From CAYTBN01 sp964542165 (GTDB taxonomy: Bacteria > Myxococcota_A > UBA796 > UBA9615 > CAYRNR01), in assembly GCA_964542165.1 (NCBI GenBank), contig CAZITQ010000015.1, positions 1 through 64,000 on the forward strand: a DNA stretch of 64,000 bases, given 5' to 3'. A program made the translations under genes and the position numbers. Positions within the stretch are counted from its first letter, which is position 1. Each line of letters begins with the position of its first letter. Below the pieces are notes generated by a model. The model saw only the letters and a program-made list of their open reading frames with translations. It was not told the DNA's origin and made no database searches. Shown here one piece after another: positions 7,609-18,691 of the stretch.

Positions 7609-9936
7609 GTGAGTCCCGCAGATCGGCCAGCGGAGCTCCCCTCGGAGGCCTTGCTGATCCCATTGCGGGAGGAGGTGCTCCTCCCGGGAGCCATCGGCTC
7701 GACCCACGTGGAGCAGCCCCGTGTGATCCGGGCCCTCGACGGCCTGGACGAGGACGGCTACCCGGTGGTGCTGGTACCCCTGCGGGATCCGGCGGGTTCG
7801 CCCCTGGCCCGGGGGAACCTCCACGACGTGGGTTGCCTCGGGCGGATCGTCCGCGTGCTCACCTACCCGGACGGCAGCGTTCGTCTGCTCGCCGAGGGCA
7901 TCGAGCGGGTGCGCCTGAGCCGTGGCGTCCGGCGCACGGGCGCCCCACGGGTGGCCCTGGAGCAGCACGACATGCCCGTGCCCGCGGACGGTCACCTGGA
8001 CGCCCTGGCCCAGGCCACGCTGGAGGCCTACCAGGCCTATTTCGCCCTGGTGGCCAGCGTGGCCCCGGACCTGGAGCAGTTCGTGCCCGGCGTGGAGGAG
8101 CCGACCCGGCTGGCCGACTACGTGGCCTCGAACCTCGGCCTGGAGCGGGACGAGCAGGTCGCGTTCCTGTCCCTCGACGACTCCGCCGACCGTCTGCGGT
8201 CGGCCCTGGACATGGTCACCCAGCGCCGGGAGGTGGCCCAGCTGCACGGCGACGTCCAGGCCCGCGTACAGGCGGCCATGGACCGCCACCAGCGCGAGTA
8301 CTTCCTCAAGGAACAGCTCAAGGTGATCCGCAGCGAGCTCGGGGAGCTGGGATCCGTCGAGGGTGAGACCGAGGTCCTCAGGGGCCGCGTGGCCAAGGCG
8401 GGGATGCCAGACGACGTGCGGGAGGAGGCGGAGCGCGAGCTGGAGCGCATGACCCGTATGCACCCCGACGCCGGCGAGTACGGCGTGTCCCGCTCGTACC
8501 TGGACTGGCTGCTGGCCATGCCCTGGCGCAAGGTCACCCGCGACCGCCTGGATCTGGTGCGCGCCGAGGCGATCCTGGACAAGGACCACTGCGGGCTGGA
8601 GCGGGTGAAGGAGCGGGTGGCCGAGTACCTCGCCGTCCGGCAGCTCAAGGCCGACATGAAGGGCCCGATCCTGTGCTTCATGGGCCCACCCGGGGTGGGC
8701 AAGACCTCCCTGGGCCGCTCCATCGCGAGGGCCCTGGGGCGGCGTTTCGAGCGCATCTCCCTGGGCGGGGTCAAGGACGAGAGCGAGATCCGCGGCCACC
8801 GACGGACCTACGTGGGCTCCATGCCGGGTCGCATCATCCAGTCGATCCGGCGGGCCGGCACCCGCAACCCGGTGATCATGCTCGACGAGATCGACAAGGT
8901 GGGCACCGACTTCCGCGGCGATCCGGCGTCCGCCCTGCTCGAGGCCCTGGACCCGGAACAGAACCACGCCTTCGTGGACCACTACCTGGACGTTCCCTTC
9001 GACCTGAGCCAGGTGATGTTCCTGCTGACCGCCAACATCGCCGAGACGATCCCATCGGCCCTCCACGACCGGCTCGAGATCATCGAGCTTCCCGGCTACA
9101 CCGAGGAGGAGAAGCTCGACATCGCTCGCAGTCACCTGGTCACCAAGCAGATCCGAGGTCACGGACTGCAGCGCCGCCAGATCCGCTTCACCGAGGAGGC
9201 GCTGTCCGAGACCATCCGGGGCTACACCATGGAGGCGGGTGTCCGGAACCTGGAACGCGAGATCGCCCGCTGCTGCCGCAAGGCAGCCCGCGCCATCGTG
9301 CGCAAGGAGTGCAAGCGGCTCGACGTGCGCAACGACAACCTCGTGGATCTCCTCGGTCCCCGGAGGTTCTTCCTCGATATCGCCGAGCGGATGGACATGC
9401 CCGGTGTGGCCGTGGGCCTGGCCTGGACCCCCACCGGGGGCGAGATCCTGTTCATCGAGGCCACCCGCATGGACGGTGGCAAGCGCTTCCGGGTGACCGG
9501 TCAGCTCGGCGAGGTGATGAAGGAGTCGGCCGAAGCCGCCCTGAGCTACATCCGCGCCAACGCGGAGCGGCTGGGCATCGACCCGGGCTTCTGGCGCACC
9601 TCCGACCTGCACGTGCACGTGCCCGCGGGTGCGATCCCCAAGGACGGACCGTCCGCGGGGATTCCGCTGACCATCGCGCTGGTGTCCTTGCTCTCCGGCC
9701 GCCAGGTGGCCGACGACCTGGCCATGACCGGCGAGATCACCCTGCGGGGCAAGGTGCTGCCCGTGGGAGGGATCAAGGAGAAGGTGCTCGCGGCCCGGCG
9801 GGCGGGCATCCGTCGGGTGGTGCTGCCGTCGGCCAACGAGAAGGACCTGCTCGACATCCCCGAGCCCCTCCGCAACTCCATGGAGTACTCGTTCGTGGAG
9901 CGCATCGAACAGGTGGTGGAGATCACCCTGGGCTGA
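7609..9936 (+). CDS. lon: ATP-dependent Lon protease
   Basis: 775 residues from GTG 7609. The frame is open from GTG 7597, but GGAGG at 7599-7603 sits five bases before 7609 and decides the start. Order: N-terminal LON substrate domain (about 10-200), helical region, AAA+ module with Walker A Lys365 (GPPGVGKTS) and a Walker B ending in DEID, and the C-terminal protease domain with the Ser682/Lys723 dyad (PKDGPSAG and GGIKEK). Size and motifs match the bacterial LonA family. Degrades damaged and regulatory proteins in the cytosol. It follows the HtrA-like gene closely. Myxobacteria usually have two Lon proteins, one developmental; which one this is cannot be told. Confidence 0.97.
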   Translation: MSPADRPAELPSEALLIPLREEVLLPGAIGSTHVEQPRVIRALDGLDEDGYPVVLVPLRDPAGSPLARGNLHDVGCLGRIVRVLTYPDGSVRLLAEGIERVRLSRGVRRTGAPRVALEQHDMPVPADGHLDALAQATLEAYQAYFALVASVAPDLEQFVPGVEEPTRLADYVASNLGLERDEQVAFLSLDDSADRLRSALDMVTQRREVAQLHGDVQARVQAAMDRHQREYFLKEQLKVIRSELGELGSVEGETEVLRGRVAKAGMPDDVREEAERELERMTRMHPDAGEYGVSRSYLDWLLAMPWRKVTRDRLDLVRAEAILDKDHCGLERVKERVAEYLAVRQLKADMKGPILCFMGPPGVGKTSLGRSIARALGRRFERISLGGVKDESEIRGHRRTYVGSMPGRIIQSIRRAGTRNPVIMLDEIDKVGTDFRGDPASALLEALDPEQNHAFVDHYLDVPFDLSQVMFLLTANIAETIPSALHDRLEIIELPGYTEEEKLDIARSHLVTKQIRGHGLQRRQIRFTEEALSETIRGYTMEAGVRNLEREIARCCRKAARAIVRKECKRLDVRNDNLVDLLGPRRFFLDIAERMDMPGVAVGLAWTPTGGEILFIEATRMDGGKRFRVTGQLGEVMKESAEAALSYIRANAERLGIDPGFWRTSDLHVHVPAGAIPKDGPSAGIPLTIALVSLLSGRQVADDLAMTGEITLRGKVLPVGGIKEKVLAARRAGIRRVVLPSANEKDLLDIPEPLRNSMEYSFVERIEQVVEITLG

Positions 9937-10000
9937 AGGCGCCTCGACCACAGGCGCGCGACTTGCAATACCGGCCGGGTCGGGCGCGTAATGTAGGGCC

Positions 10001-11260
10001 ATGACCGATACCGACTCCAAGGACACCTCTGCGCCGTCCGAGGGCAAGGAGCCGCCGGCCGCTCCCCCCTCACGGTCCCGCCTTCCCCTTCTCATCGGTT
10101 GGTGGGCGCTGCGGCTGCTGACCCTGGCAGCGGCGGTCCTGCTGGCGGCCCACTGGCTCGCGGGCACGACGTCGAACGGGTGGATTCAACTCGTGGCCGC
10201 GTGCGCGATATGCCTCGGACTGCCGGCGGTGTTCCAGTACGTCATTCGCCGACAGATCGGGCGGATGGGGGGCAAGGCCCGCTTCCGATGGCTCACGCTG
10301 GCGATGCTCCTCAACGGTCCGGTGCTGATCTGGGTCGGAGCGCGGCACCCCGGCACCCTCGTCGACGCCCTGAAGCAGGAGGGGGTGGGCGGCCTGAAAT
10401 GGATCGCCTACACCGTGGGGGTCCACGAACCCGGCACGGCGCCCGCGGACGACGCCAGCGCCGACGGCGGCGAGGTGACCACCGAGCCCGCCGGCGGTGG
10501 GGAGCCGGGTGGTACCGAGGCCGTCGCGGTCCCGACCGGAGCCCCGGACCCGGCCGCGGCGACCCAGGTCTCGCCCCCGGGGGACCCGATCCCGTTCGAG
10601 AACCGCAACGGGCAGCTGATCATCGAAGCCACGGTCGGAGACGGCGTACCCCTGTCCTTCGTCCTGGACACCGGGGCGACCTACTCGACCCTCAACGCGG
10701 CCACGCTGGCCGCACTCGGGATCGAGATTCCGGCCGACGCGCCCCACAAGACCATGCGAACCGCCGGAGGCGAGGCGGACGGACCCATGGTCCTGATCGA
10801 CTCCGTCGCGGTCGGCGATCAGCGCAGAGAAGGGGTGGCCTTCTGGATCTGCGAGCCCTGCGCGACCGAGGGCGCCGTGGGCCTGCTCGGGCTCAACGTC
10901 TGGCAGGGCTTCCTGCTCACCATCGATCCCTCCCAGGAGAACATCTGGCTGCAACCCAAGGAGGGGCACACCAACCGCTTGTACGACGTGGAGTCGTTCC
11001 TGGACATCACCTCGCCCACCAGCCGGATCGAGGGGGAGACGGTCTACGTGGATCTGCTGCTGAGCAACACCGCCCGACGTGACGTGGATCAGGCCGTCGT
11101 GCTGGTCACCGCCCGGGACGAATCGGGCCGCGACATGGGTGCGATCACCGTCGACGCCGGGGGGATCCCGGGGCTGGGAAGCACCATGGCCACCGGTACG
11201 ATGCCCGGGGCCGGCGAGACGACCCAGCTCACGTTTTCGCTCATCGACGCCCGCTGGTAG
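10001..11260 (+). CDS. Membrane-anchored retropepsin-like aspartic protease
   Basis: 419 residues. Three or four hydrophobic segments fill the first 130 residues, followed by an Ala/Gly/Pro-rich linker (about 145-200) and a single retropepsin-type domain (about 205-320). The domain has the catalytic signature VLDTGATYSTL, a flap-like stretch and the matching hydrophobic-Gly element GLLGLNVW. One DTGA per chain means a dimer is needed, as in bacterial clan AA proteases. About 100 residues of beta-rich sequence follow. Substrate unknown. It lies 64 bases after lon and converges with dnaJ, with only 12 bases between stops. No good Shine-Dalgarno is seen before the ATG. Confidence 0.75.
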   Translation: MTDTDSKDTSAPSEGKEPPAAPPSRSRLPLLIGWWALRLLTLAAAVLLAAHWLAGTTSNGWIQLVAACAICLGLPAVFQYVIRRQIGRMGGKARFRWLTLAMLLNGPVLIWVGARHPGTLVDALKQEGVGGLKWIAYTVGVHEPGTAPADDASADGGEVTTEPAGGGEPGGTEAVAVPTGAPDPAAATQVSPPGDPIPFENRNGQLIIEATVGDGVPLSFVLDTGATYSTLNAATLAALGIEIPADAPHKTMRTAGGEADGPMVLIDSVAVGDQRREGVAFWICEPCATEGAVGLLGLNVWQGFLLTIDPSQENIWLQPKEGHTNRLYDVESFLDITSPTSRIEGETVYVDLLLSNTARRDVDQAVVLVTARDESGRDMGAITVDAGGIPGLGSTMATGTMPGAGETTQLTFSLIDARW

Positions 11261-11272
11261 CGCGAGAGGGAC

Positions 11273-12463
11273 TCAGACGCCGGGCCACAGGCCCGACCGG
11301 GCCTGGAATCCACTGCGCTCCTCCATGGCCATCAGCGCCTCCTTGTCCTCGTCGGACAGGTCCGGAGGCAGGACGATCTGGACCTCCACGTACTGGTGCC
11401 CGCGCGATCCCTTGCCGCGGGGGTCCTTGAGCCCCTTGTTCCGCAGGCGCAGGCGCTGTCCGCTGCGCACCCCGGGCGGGATGGTCAGGGCCGACGTGCC
11501 GTCCAGGGTGGGGACCTTCACCTTGGCGCCGGCGACGGCCTCCGCGGGGGAGATGGGGCAGCTCAGGTGGACGTCCTTGCCGTCCCGCCTCAGGAAGCGG
11601 TGTCCCTTGACCTCCAGCTCGATGATCAGGTCGCCCGCCCAGGCGCCCCGGGTGCCCGCGTTTCCCTTGCCCGAGAGCCGGATCTTGCTGCCGGCCTGCA
11701 CCCCCTCGGGGATCTTGACCGTCAACCGCTCCTGCCCGTCGACCCGACCATCGCCCTGGCAGGTCTCGCACTCGGTGAGGCTGGTCTTGCCGGTCCCCGC
11801 GCAGTAGGTGCAGGTCTCCTCCACCTGGACGGGGCCTGGATTGGCGGCGACCTTGCCCCGTCCGATACAGATCGGGCACTCCCGCAGCTTGCCACCGGCG
11901 ACACGCCCGGAGCCCTTGCACGCGTCGCACGAGACCTGGCGCCTGTACTGGATCGTGGTGGAGCCGCCACGGGCCGCCGTGGGGAAGTCGATCTCCAGGG
12001 TCAGCCGTAGATCCGCCCCCCGGGACGGTGGCGGGCCGGTGTCCCCCTTCGGCGGTGGCGCACCCCGCTGGTGGGAGCGCACCCGCCCTCCCCCCATACC
12101 GGAGAACAGGTCGTCGAAGGCGGAACGGCGCTGCTGTTGCTGGTAGGCGCCGCTGGCGGCGCGGCCCGTGAACCCGGTGAACCCGCGGATCAGGTCCTCG
12201 ACGTCGATGCCGCCGAAGCCTCCCGCCTCGGAGATCCCCGGACCCCCGTCGTGCCCGTACGCATCGTAGCGCTGTCGCAGGTCGTCGTTGGAGAGGACCT
12301 CGTAGGCCTCGTTGATCTCCTTGAACCGGTCCTCGGCGTCCTTGTCCCCCCCGGTGACGTCCGGGTGGTACTTGCGGGCGAGCTTGCGGAATGCCTTCTT
12401 GACCTCGTCGTCGCCCGCGTCGCGACCGACGCCCAGAACCTCGTAGTAGTCTCGCTTGGCCAT
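11273..12463 (-). CDS. dnaJ: DnaJ (Hsp40) co-chaperone
   Basis: 396 residues starting MAKRDYYEVLG, the usual DnaJ start; an upstream in-frame ATG adds only unrelated residues. The J domain (1-70) has the HPD motif (KYHPDV) that stimulates DnaK ATPase. The Gly/Phe stretch is short. Four CxxCxGxG-type zinc motifs follow (CDACKGSG, CPICIGRG, CTYCAGTG, CETCQGDG), then the two substrate-binding beta domains. This is a type I DnaJ. It is transcribed divergently from clpX; dnaK and grpE are not nearby. Confidence 0.95.
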   Translation of the reverse strand: MAKRDYYEVLGVGRDAGDDEVKKAFRKLARKYHPDVTGGDKDAEDRFKEINEAYEVLSNDDLRQRYDAYGHDGGPGISEAGGFGGIDVEDLIRGFTGFTGRAASGAYQQQQRRSAFDDLFSGMGGGRVRSHQRGAPPPKGDTGPPPSRGADLRLTLEIDFPTAARGGSTTIQYRRQVSCDACKGSGRVAGGKLRECPICIGRGKVAANPGPVQVEETCTYCAGTGKTSLTECETCQGDGRVDGQERLTVKIPEGVQAGSKIRLSGKGNAGTRGAWAGDLIIELEVKGHRFLRRDGKDVHLSCPISPAEAVAGAKVKVPTLDGTSALTIPPGVRSGQRLRLRNKGLKDPRGKGSRGHQYVEVQIVLPPDLSDEDKEALMAMEERSGFQARSGLWPGV

Positions 12464-12501
12464 GGCTGTTCCTGGATCGGCTAGTCGGCTACAGCCTCCC
12501 C

Positions 12502-12529
12502 AGGATAACCATCCGCGGGGGATTCGCAA
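12502..12529 (-). promoter_or_regulatory. Promoter candidate for dnaJ
   Basis: On the minus strand, TTGCGA (12529-12524) and TATCCT (12507-12502) are 16 bp apart. The divergent clpX side has TATAAT at 12570-12575 without a clear -35, so the 131-bp gap holds two back-to-back promoters. Confidence 0.4.
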
Positions 12530-12594
12530 CGCTGCAAGGTCCCGCGCGCCCGCGCGCTGCGCGGATGGCTATAATCACGCCGCGTGACACGACC

Positions 12595-13833
<1,239 letters not shown>

Positions 13834-13854
13834 ATCCGCGGAACGGCCAATCCC

Positions 13855-15105
13855 ATGCGGCGACGACAGCTGATCCCCCTCCTCCTCGGACTCGCGCTGG
13901 TCGCCTGCGGACCCGACGAGGAGGACGTACCCGAGGACGCTCCGCCACCGCTGGCGGAGGAACCCGGGCTGACAACGCACCCGATCGAGGTCTTCCACGA
14001 GGTGCAGGCCGGCGAGTTCTTCGGCACCATCGCCCAGGAGTACGGGATCCCCTACAGCGACCAGCAGGCCCTGATCGCGGCGGCGGAGCCCCACCAGGAT
14101 CTGGCGGCGATCCGCGCCGGGAGGGTGCTCCAGTTCCGCTTCGATCCGGACACGGACGCCCTGACGGACCTGGCCTACCCCCTCGGAGAGGACTCCTGGG
14201 TCGCCCTGCACCGGGAGAGCCCCACCGGGGCGTTCGTGGCGTCGGTGGAAGAGGTACCCTACGAGATCACGACCGTGGTCCTCACCGGCGAGGTCACCTC
14301 GTCGTTCTGGCTGACCTGCGAGAAACTCGGACTACGGGGTAGCGACATCATCGGCCTGGCGGCCATCTTCGAGTACGACATCGATTTTGCGACCGAGGTC
14401 CGCGCCGGGGATCAGGTCGCCCTGTGGATCGAGCACCTGGCGCTCGACGGCGACTTCAAGAAGCACGGCCAGGTGCTCGCCGCCCGCTACATCAACGGGG
14501 GCCAGGCCCACGAGGCCATCTACTTCGAACCCTCCGAGGGGAACGCCGGCTATTACACCGAAGAGGGGATGTCGACCCGCAAGATGTTCCTGCGTTCGCC
14601 CCTGGAGTTCAGCCGGGTGGCCAGCGGCTTCTCGCGCAACCGCTACCATCCGGTGCTCCACAAGAATCGACCCCACTGGGGCACCGACTTCTCCGCCCCC
14701 AGCGGGACGCCCATCCGAGCCCTGGGAGACGGACGGGTGACCTTCGCCGGGACCAAGGGTGGCTACGGCAACCTGGTGATCATCCAGCACGACGGCAGCT
14801 ACTCGACCCGCTATGGGCACCTCAGCAAGTACGGCAAGGGGATCAAGTCCGGGGTCAACGTGAAGCAGGGTCAGATCATCGGTCACGTGGGCGCCACCGG
14901 CCTGGCCACGGGGCCCCACCTGCATTTCGAGTTCCGCATCGACGGCAAGCCGGTGGACTTCATGAAGCAGGACTTCCCCAACACCGAGCCGGTCTCCAAG
15001 GCCGACATGCCCCGTTTCGAGGGTTTGCGGGACGAGCGCCTGGCCCAGATCGACACGGTGCTGCCCGCGCCGGCTCCGGCGGAGGTGCCGTCGGAGGGGG
15101 AATAG
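13855..15105 (+). CDS. M23 (LytM-type) metallopeptidase lipoprotein
   Basis: 416 residues. The N-terminus is a lipoprotein signal with LVAC lipobox, followed by an acidic linker and a LysM/OapA-like segment (about 45-110). The C-terminal Peptidase_M23 domain (about 265-385) keeps the zinc ligands His274 and Asp278 (HWGTDF) and His357 of HLHF, with the catalytic His355 in the same motif. It should therefore be an active peptidoglycan endopeptidase or an activator of amidases, attached to a membrane lipid. It lies 21 bases after clpX and may share its transcript. Confidence 0.92.
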   Translation: MRRRQLIPLLLGLALVACGPDEEDVPEDAPPPLAEEPGLTTHPIEVFHEVQAGEFFGTIAQEYGIPYSDQQALIAAAEPHQDLAAIRAGRVLQFRFDPDTDALTDLAYPLGEDSWVALHRESPTGAFVASVEEVPYEITTVVLTGEVTSSFWLTCEKLGLRGSDIIGLAAIFEYDIDFATEVRAGDQVALWIEHLALDGDFKKHGQVLAARYINGGQAHEAIYFEPSEGNAGYYTEEGMSTRKMFLRSPLEFSRVASGFSRNRYHPVLHKNRPHWGTDFSAPSGTPIRALGDGRVTFAGTKGGYGNLVIIQHDGSYSTRYGHLSKYGKGIKSGVNVKQGQIIGHVGATGLATGPHLHFEFRIDGKPVDFMKQDFPNTEPVSKADMPRFEGLRDERLAQIDTVLPAPAPAEVPSEGE

Positions 15106-15172
15106 GAACCCGGGCTCGCGGGTCTGCACGCATGGCTGAGCGCCCAGAGATCATGGTATCGTCCGCCGCGTC

Positions 15173-16405
15173 ATGAACGACCCCGAAGAGATCGAACGTA
15201 TCCCTCGCTCCCGTATGCCCTGGCTGCTGCTGGCCGGAGGCGTCCTCGTGATCGTGCTCGTCTGGGTGGCCCCGGGCGTGTTCAAGCAGAACCCCGAGGA
15301 AACGACCGAGCACATCATCGCCACCTTCCCGGATTGCAATGGCACCGAGATCCGGAAAATCGCGGCGAAACACAACCTTCAGCTCGTATTCGACCCGTGC
15401 GGCAGCAACAACTTCCTGCACTTCCAGTGGTCGCCATCTGGTTTCGAGCTGTACTACCACACCAACCAGGGCCCCTGGCTGTACAACGCGGAGACCGAGG
15501 AGCACCGCGCCTTGCCCGTGGGCTTCCCCATGGGCAACGCCGTGTGGTTCAACGACGACCTGATCGCCTTCCCCGAGAAGGGCGTCAAGAGCTACAACGT
15601 GGACGTCTACGACATCCGCAAGAACATCATCAACATCACGGGCCTCCAGCAGATCGCCCCCAACACCCTGGCCCGGGGAAGCGGGGTCGACGAGGTCCTG
15701 TTCCTGGCGGCCGAGCGCGAGAAGAAGGACAACGTCCCCGACGACGCGCCCCCCGAGAAGATCTATCGGCTGGCTGCCAATACCGGTCACGTGGAGGTGG
15801 CCTTCCCCTGGCTCACCGATCCGGTGGAGGACTACACCTATCAACCGGACGAAGACCTGCTGGCCTACAGGACACCGGGCTACGACGGGGTGATCGTGGC
15901 GGTCGGCGCCACCGGGGAGGAGCGGCGACGTTTCGAGGGCAAAGTCCGGGCTTCCCTCAGCTCGGACGGGCGCTTCTGGGCCATCGAGGGACCGGGGGAG
16001 CCGATACCCGTCTTCAACCAGCGCACCGAGGAGGACCTCCAAGCCGACGCCCCGGAAGAACCCCTCGACATCCCCGACTACATGGAGAAGGAGGTCCAGC
16101 CTCCCACTCTGTGGTTCCTGGACACTCGGACGAACCAGACCGCGCAACTGCCGGACGTCTTCGGCAGCCGGTTCCAGTGGTACCAGCCCGCGCTCTACTG
16201 GGGCAGCTTCGAGATGTGGGGGATGGAGAACAAGGAATTCAACCGCGACATCGTGCTGACCAAGCTGACCCCGCAGCTCAGGGAAGCCGGATTCGACATC
16301 GCCGCCGAGGACCTGGTCCCGGACGAGGACGCAGCCGACGCCGAACCCGAGCGCACCACCACCATCCCCACGCCCCCCCCGGCGGTCGAACCCGCGTCCG
16401 AGTGA
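15173..16405 (+). CDS. Signal-anchored propeller-like protein of unknown function
   Basis: 410 residues. One transmembrane helix at about 18-36 after a charged N-terminus, so the bulk is likely periplasmic. The body has repeated strand-rich units with Trp, Tyr and Asp-Gly turns (HFQWSPSG, SLSSDGRFWAIEG), as in beta-propeller folds of the TolB or WD type; the family is not identified. The last 50 residues are acidic and Pro/Thr-rich. It lies 67 bases after the M23 gene. No catalytic motif seen. Confidence 0.8.
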   Translation: MNDPEEIERIPRSRMPWLLLAGGVLVIVLVWVAPGVFKQNPEETTEHIIATFPDCNGTEIRKIAAKHNLQLVFDPCGSNNFLHFQWSPSGFELYYHTNQGPWLYNAETEEHRALPVGFPMGNAVWFNDDLIAFPEKGVKSYNVDVYDIRKNIINITGLQQIAPNTLARGSGVDEVLFLAAEREKKDNVPDDAPPEKIYRLAANTGHVEVAFPWLTDPVEDYTYQPDEDLLAYRTPGYDGVIVAVGATGEERRRFEGKVRASLSSDGRFWAIEGPGEPIPVFNQRTEEDLQADAPEEPLDIPDYMEKEVQPPTLWFLDTRTNQTAQLPDVFGSRFQWYQPALYWGSFEMWGMENKEFNRDIVLTKLTPQLREAGFDIAAEDLVPDEDAADAEPERTTTIPTPPPAVEPASE

Positions 16406-16462
16406 CCCCTACCGGGCGGCACCACCGCGCGCCGGGTTGTTCCCCTCCTCCTGTGGTCCCGG

Positions 16463-17191
16463 TCAGTGTCCCAGAGCGCCAGCCAGGGCTGCGCGGGCCT
16501 TCTTGTCGCCCTTGATCTTGGCGGGCCAGGTGTCGCCGGCGCGGGTGAGTTCCTCGGTCTTGCCGAAGGGGTCGTGGCAGATCAGGGTGGGGCCGAGGAC
16601 AGGGGGCTCGCCCCCCTCCTGCACCGCCGGCCAGAGGCAGCGGCTCTCGCTGTGGGGATCCCAGACCTCGAGCGCGAGGCCGAAGGAGAGAATGCGCAGG
16701 TCGTACCGCCCGCCCAGGGCGGAGCGGTACCCGTCCACCGCCCGCAGGTAGGGCATCAGCGGCTCGGCCTCCAGCCAGCGCTCCTCGGCCAGGCGGCGGC
16801 CGGCCTCGGTCAGGCTCGACTCGCCGTCCGGGACCAGCAGCTGGATCGCACCCACGCCATCTTCGGGGCTCCAGATCACCTTCACGGTGGCGGACCGACT
16901 GCGGACGTGTGGGGCCAGGTCGGTGGCGAGGGCCTGAACGAAGGGTTTGTGGGAGAAGAAGCCCTTGTACAGCGGGCTGAGGTTCTCCATCTGCAGATCG
17001 ACCACCAGCGGCGTCTCACGAACCGGGTCGGACTCCGGGGGGGTCGCGTCCGGGGGGTCTTCCGCGGCGGAAGGGGTCGTCTCCGCGGATCCGATGGCGA
17101 CGTCCCCCGGAGAGCAGGCGGAGACGCCGAGCGTGGCGAGACACCCCAGCAGCGGGGCGGCCCATCGCAGGCAGACCGGCGCGCCGTTCAC
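16463..17191 (-). CDS. Lipoprotein of unknown function
   Basis: 242 residues from a GTG whose four bases GTGA overlap the stop of the DUF507 gene, giving translational coupling. An in-frame ATG further upstream would sit inside that gene. The lipobox is GVSAC. After a Pro/Ser/Asp-rich linker comes a compact alpha/beta region without a family I recognise. Three further Cys residues could form a disulfide in the periplasm. It is the last gene of a three-gene leftward operon and converges with the propeller-like gene. Confidence 0.78.
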   Translation of the reverse strand: MNGAPVCLRWAAPLLGCLATLGVSACSPGDVAIGSAETTPSAAEDPPDATPPESDPVRETPLVVDLQMENLSPLYKGFFSHKPFVQALATDLAPHVRSRSATVKVIWSPEDGVGAIQLLVPDGESSLTEAGRRLAEERWLEAEPLMPYLRAVDGYRSALGGRYDLRILSFGLALEVWDPHSESRCLWPAVQEGGEPPVLGPTLICHDPFGKTEELTRAGDTWPAKIKGDKKARAALAGALGH

Positions 17192-17715
17192 TCGGCGCTT
17201 TCGAGGCCCTTCTTGCGCTTGAGTTCCTCGATGGCCTTGCGGTACTCGAAGTCCCACTCGGGGGTCCCCATCCGGACGTTCTTGATCTTGGTCCGCGCTT
17301 CCTTGTCCAACTCCGCCTCGTCGATCAGATGACGGCGGTAGATCTGCATCATCTTCCGCCGCATCAGGAAGTCCTCGGAGAAGACCTCCTCGACGTGGTT
17401 GCTGATCATGAAACCCTCGAGGATCTGATTGATGATCCAGCGAATCCCGTCGTCGCCGGTCGGATGGCCACGCTCGTCGGCCAGCTTGGACTTGATCTTG
17501 CCGAACTGGTCGTAGGTGATCTGGCTCGCGTGCATCACGTCGCGAACCTCCTGCACGAGCTTGGACTCCTGCCGGAGATATTCGTCCATGATCGCCTGGA
17601 GATCCTTGGACGCCTCGGCCATGTTGGCCGGCACGACCTCGATGTCACTCTCCCTCACCAGCGTGCCGATGAGGTCGTCAGCCAGCCGAGGTATCTGCGA
17701 ACGAAATAGCCTCAC
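17188..17715 (-). CDS. DUF507 family protein
   Basis: 175 residues starting MRLFRSQIPRLA, helical and highly charged, with the DUF507 pattern of an N-terminal helix, central QITYDQ region and a basic C-terminus. DUF507 proteins are about 90 or 180 residues and are found in Deltaproteobacteria and Aquificae; function unknown. It lies 45 bases after the beta-barrel gene and overlaps the next gene by four bases. Confidence 0.88.
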   Translation of the reverse strand: MRLFRSQIPRLADDLIGTLVRESDIEVVPANMAEASKDLQAIMDEYLRQESKLVQEVRDVMHASQITYDQFGKIKSKLADERGHPTGDDGIRWIINQILEGFMISNHVEEVFSEDFLMRRKMMQIYRRHLIDEAELDKEARTKIKNVRMGTPEWDFEYRKAIEELKRKKGLESAE

Positions 17716-17760
17716 GTCTGCTCCGTTCCCGCCCTGCGGTCCCTCGACCGCGCTGGCGGA

Positions 17761-18612
17761 CTAGAACTTCCACTCCAGCCCGCCACCGAGCTTCAGGTCG
17801 TTGATCTTGTATCCCAGGTGGTGCGCCTCGTGACCATCCGTCGAGTATCGCAGGTGGCCGTCGGGCTCTCCGCCGGGCACGTCCAGGTGGAAATACCCCA
17901 CCTCGATGTTGATCCGGAAACGCCGCTCCAGGTTGAAGTGGAACCCGCCGAAGAGATCGAATGCCGGCCCGAACTGCATGGCCCACGGATCGTATTCGGA
18001 CTCGGGGTCGGCCCCCTGGTAGGCCTCGTTGTTGATCAGGACGGACATCTCCTTGGGGATGTCCGTATGGGTCCGCGTCCACGACAGCACCACACCGACG
18101 CCGAAGTACGGCTGGACCCAGCGGAAGAACCGGTACGCGGGGGAGTGGGTGGGCACGGTGACCTCGTACTTGAAGTCGATGGCCAGGCCGTACGAGAACA
18201 CGTGGGCCGGCACCCGCGCCTGCTGAAGCGAGGACGAATCGGTCTTGTCCTCGAGCCACTCCATGTCCACGCCGGCGATCTCCCCGCTGGCCTTGACGCT
18301 TCCGTCCGTGGCCGAGTGGTAGACCACGTTGAAGCCCAGGCGGAACCCCAGGCCGTACTTGATCATCACGTCGAAGTGCGGCAGCACGACCGCCGCGCCG
18401 ATCTTCATCGCCGCCGCGTCGTCGCCGTAGGTGTCGAAGGCGGCGAAACCGTTGAGCCCGATGCGGAAGTGCTGCTCCTTCTCCGGTGCGCTGATCTCGA
18501 CGACCTGCTCCGGAGGCGCCTCCTCGGGCGCTTCCTCGGTCTGTCCCAAGACCTCTGCGGGCCAACACAGCGCGACCCCGATCATCACCGCGAACCACCA
18601 AGACCTGCCCAT
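17761..18612 (-). CDS. Predicted outer-membrane beta-barrel protein
   Basis: 283 residues from an ATG with GGAGG six bases upstream; the frame is open 74 codons further but that part is not protein-like. A signal peptide (about 1-22) ends at LGQ. A Glu/Pro-rich linker is followed by alternating hydrophobic and polar strands with Gly and aromatic residues and a C-terminal Phe (GGGLEWKF), typical of a barrel ending. No named family recognised. It heads the operon with DUF507 and the lipoprotein. Confidence 0.78.
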   Translation of the reverse strand: MGRSWWFAVMIGVALCWPAEVLGQTEEAPEEAPPEQVVEISAPEKEQHFRIGLNGFAAFDTYGDDAAAMKIGAAVVLPHFDVMIKYGLGFRLGFNVVYHSATDGSVKASGEIAGVDMEWLEDKTDSSSLQQARVPAHVFSYGLAIDFKYEVTVPTHSPAYRFFRWVQPYFGVGVVLSWTRTHTDIPKEMSVLINNEAYQGADPESEYDPWAMQFGPAFDLFGGFHFNLERRFRINIEVGYFHLDVPGGEPDGHLRYSTDGHEAHHLGYKINDLKLGGGLEWKF

Positions 18613-18691
18613 CTCGTCCTCCCAACCGCGCCCAAGCGGGCGACCGTCTTGTAGCAAGCATGCCGGGCGGGTGTCCACACCCGTACGCGCC

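Noticed and set aside
9963..9994. Promoter before the retropepsin-like gene
   Set aside because: TTGCAA and TAATGT are 20 bp apart, too far for a confident call.
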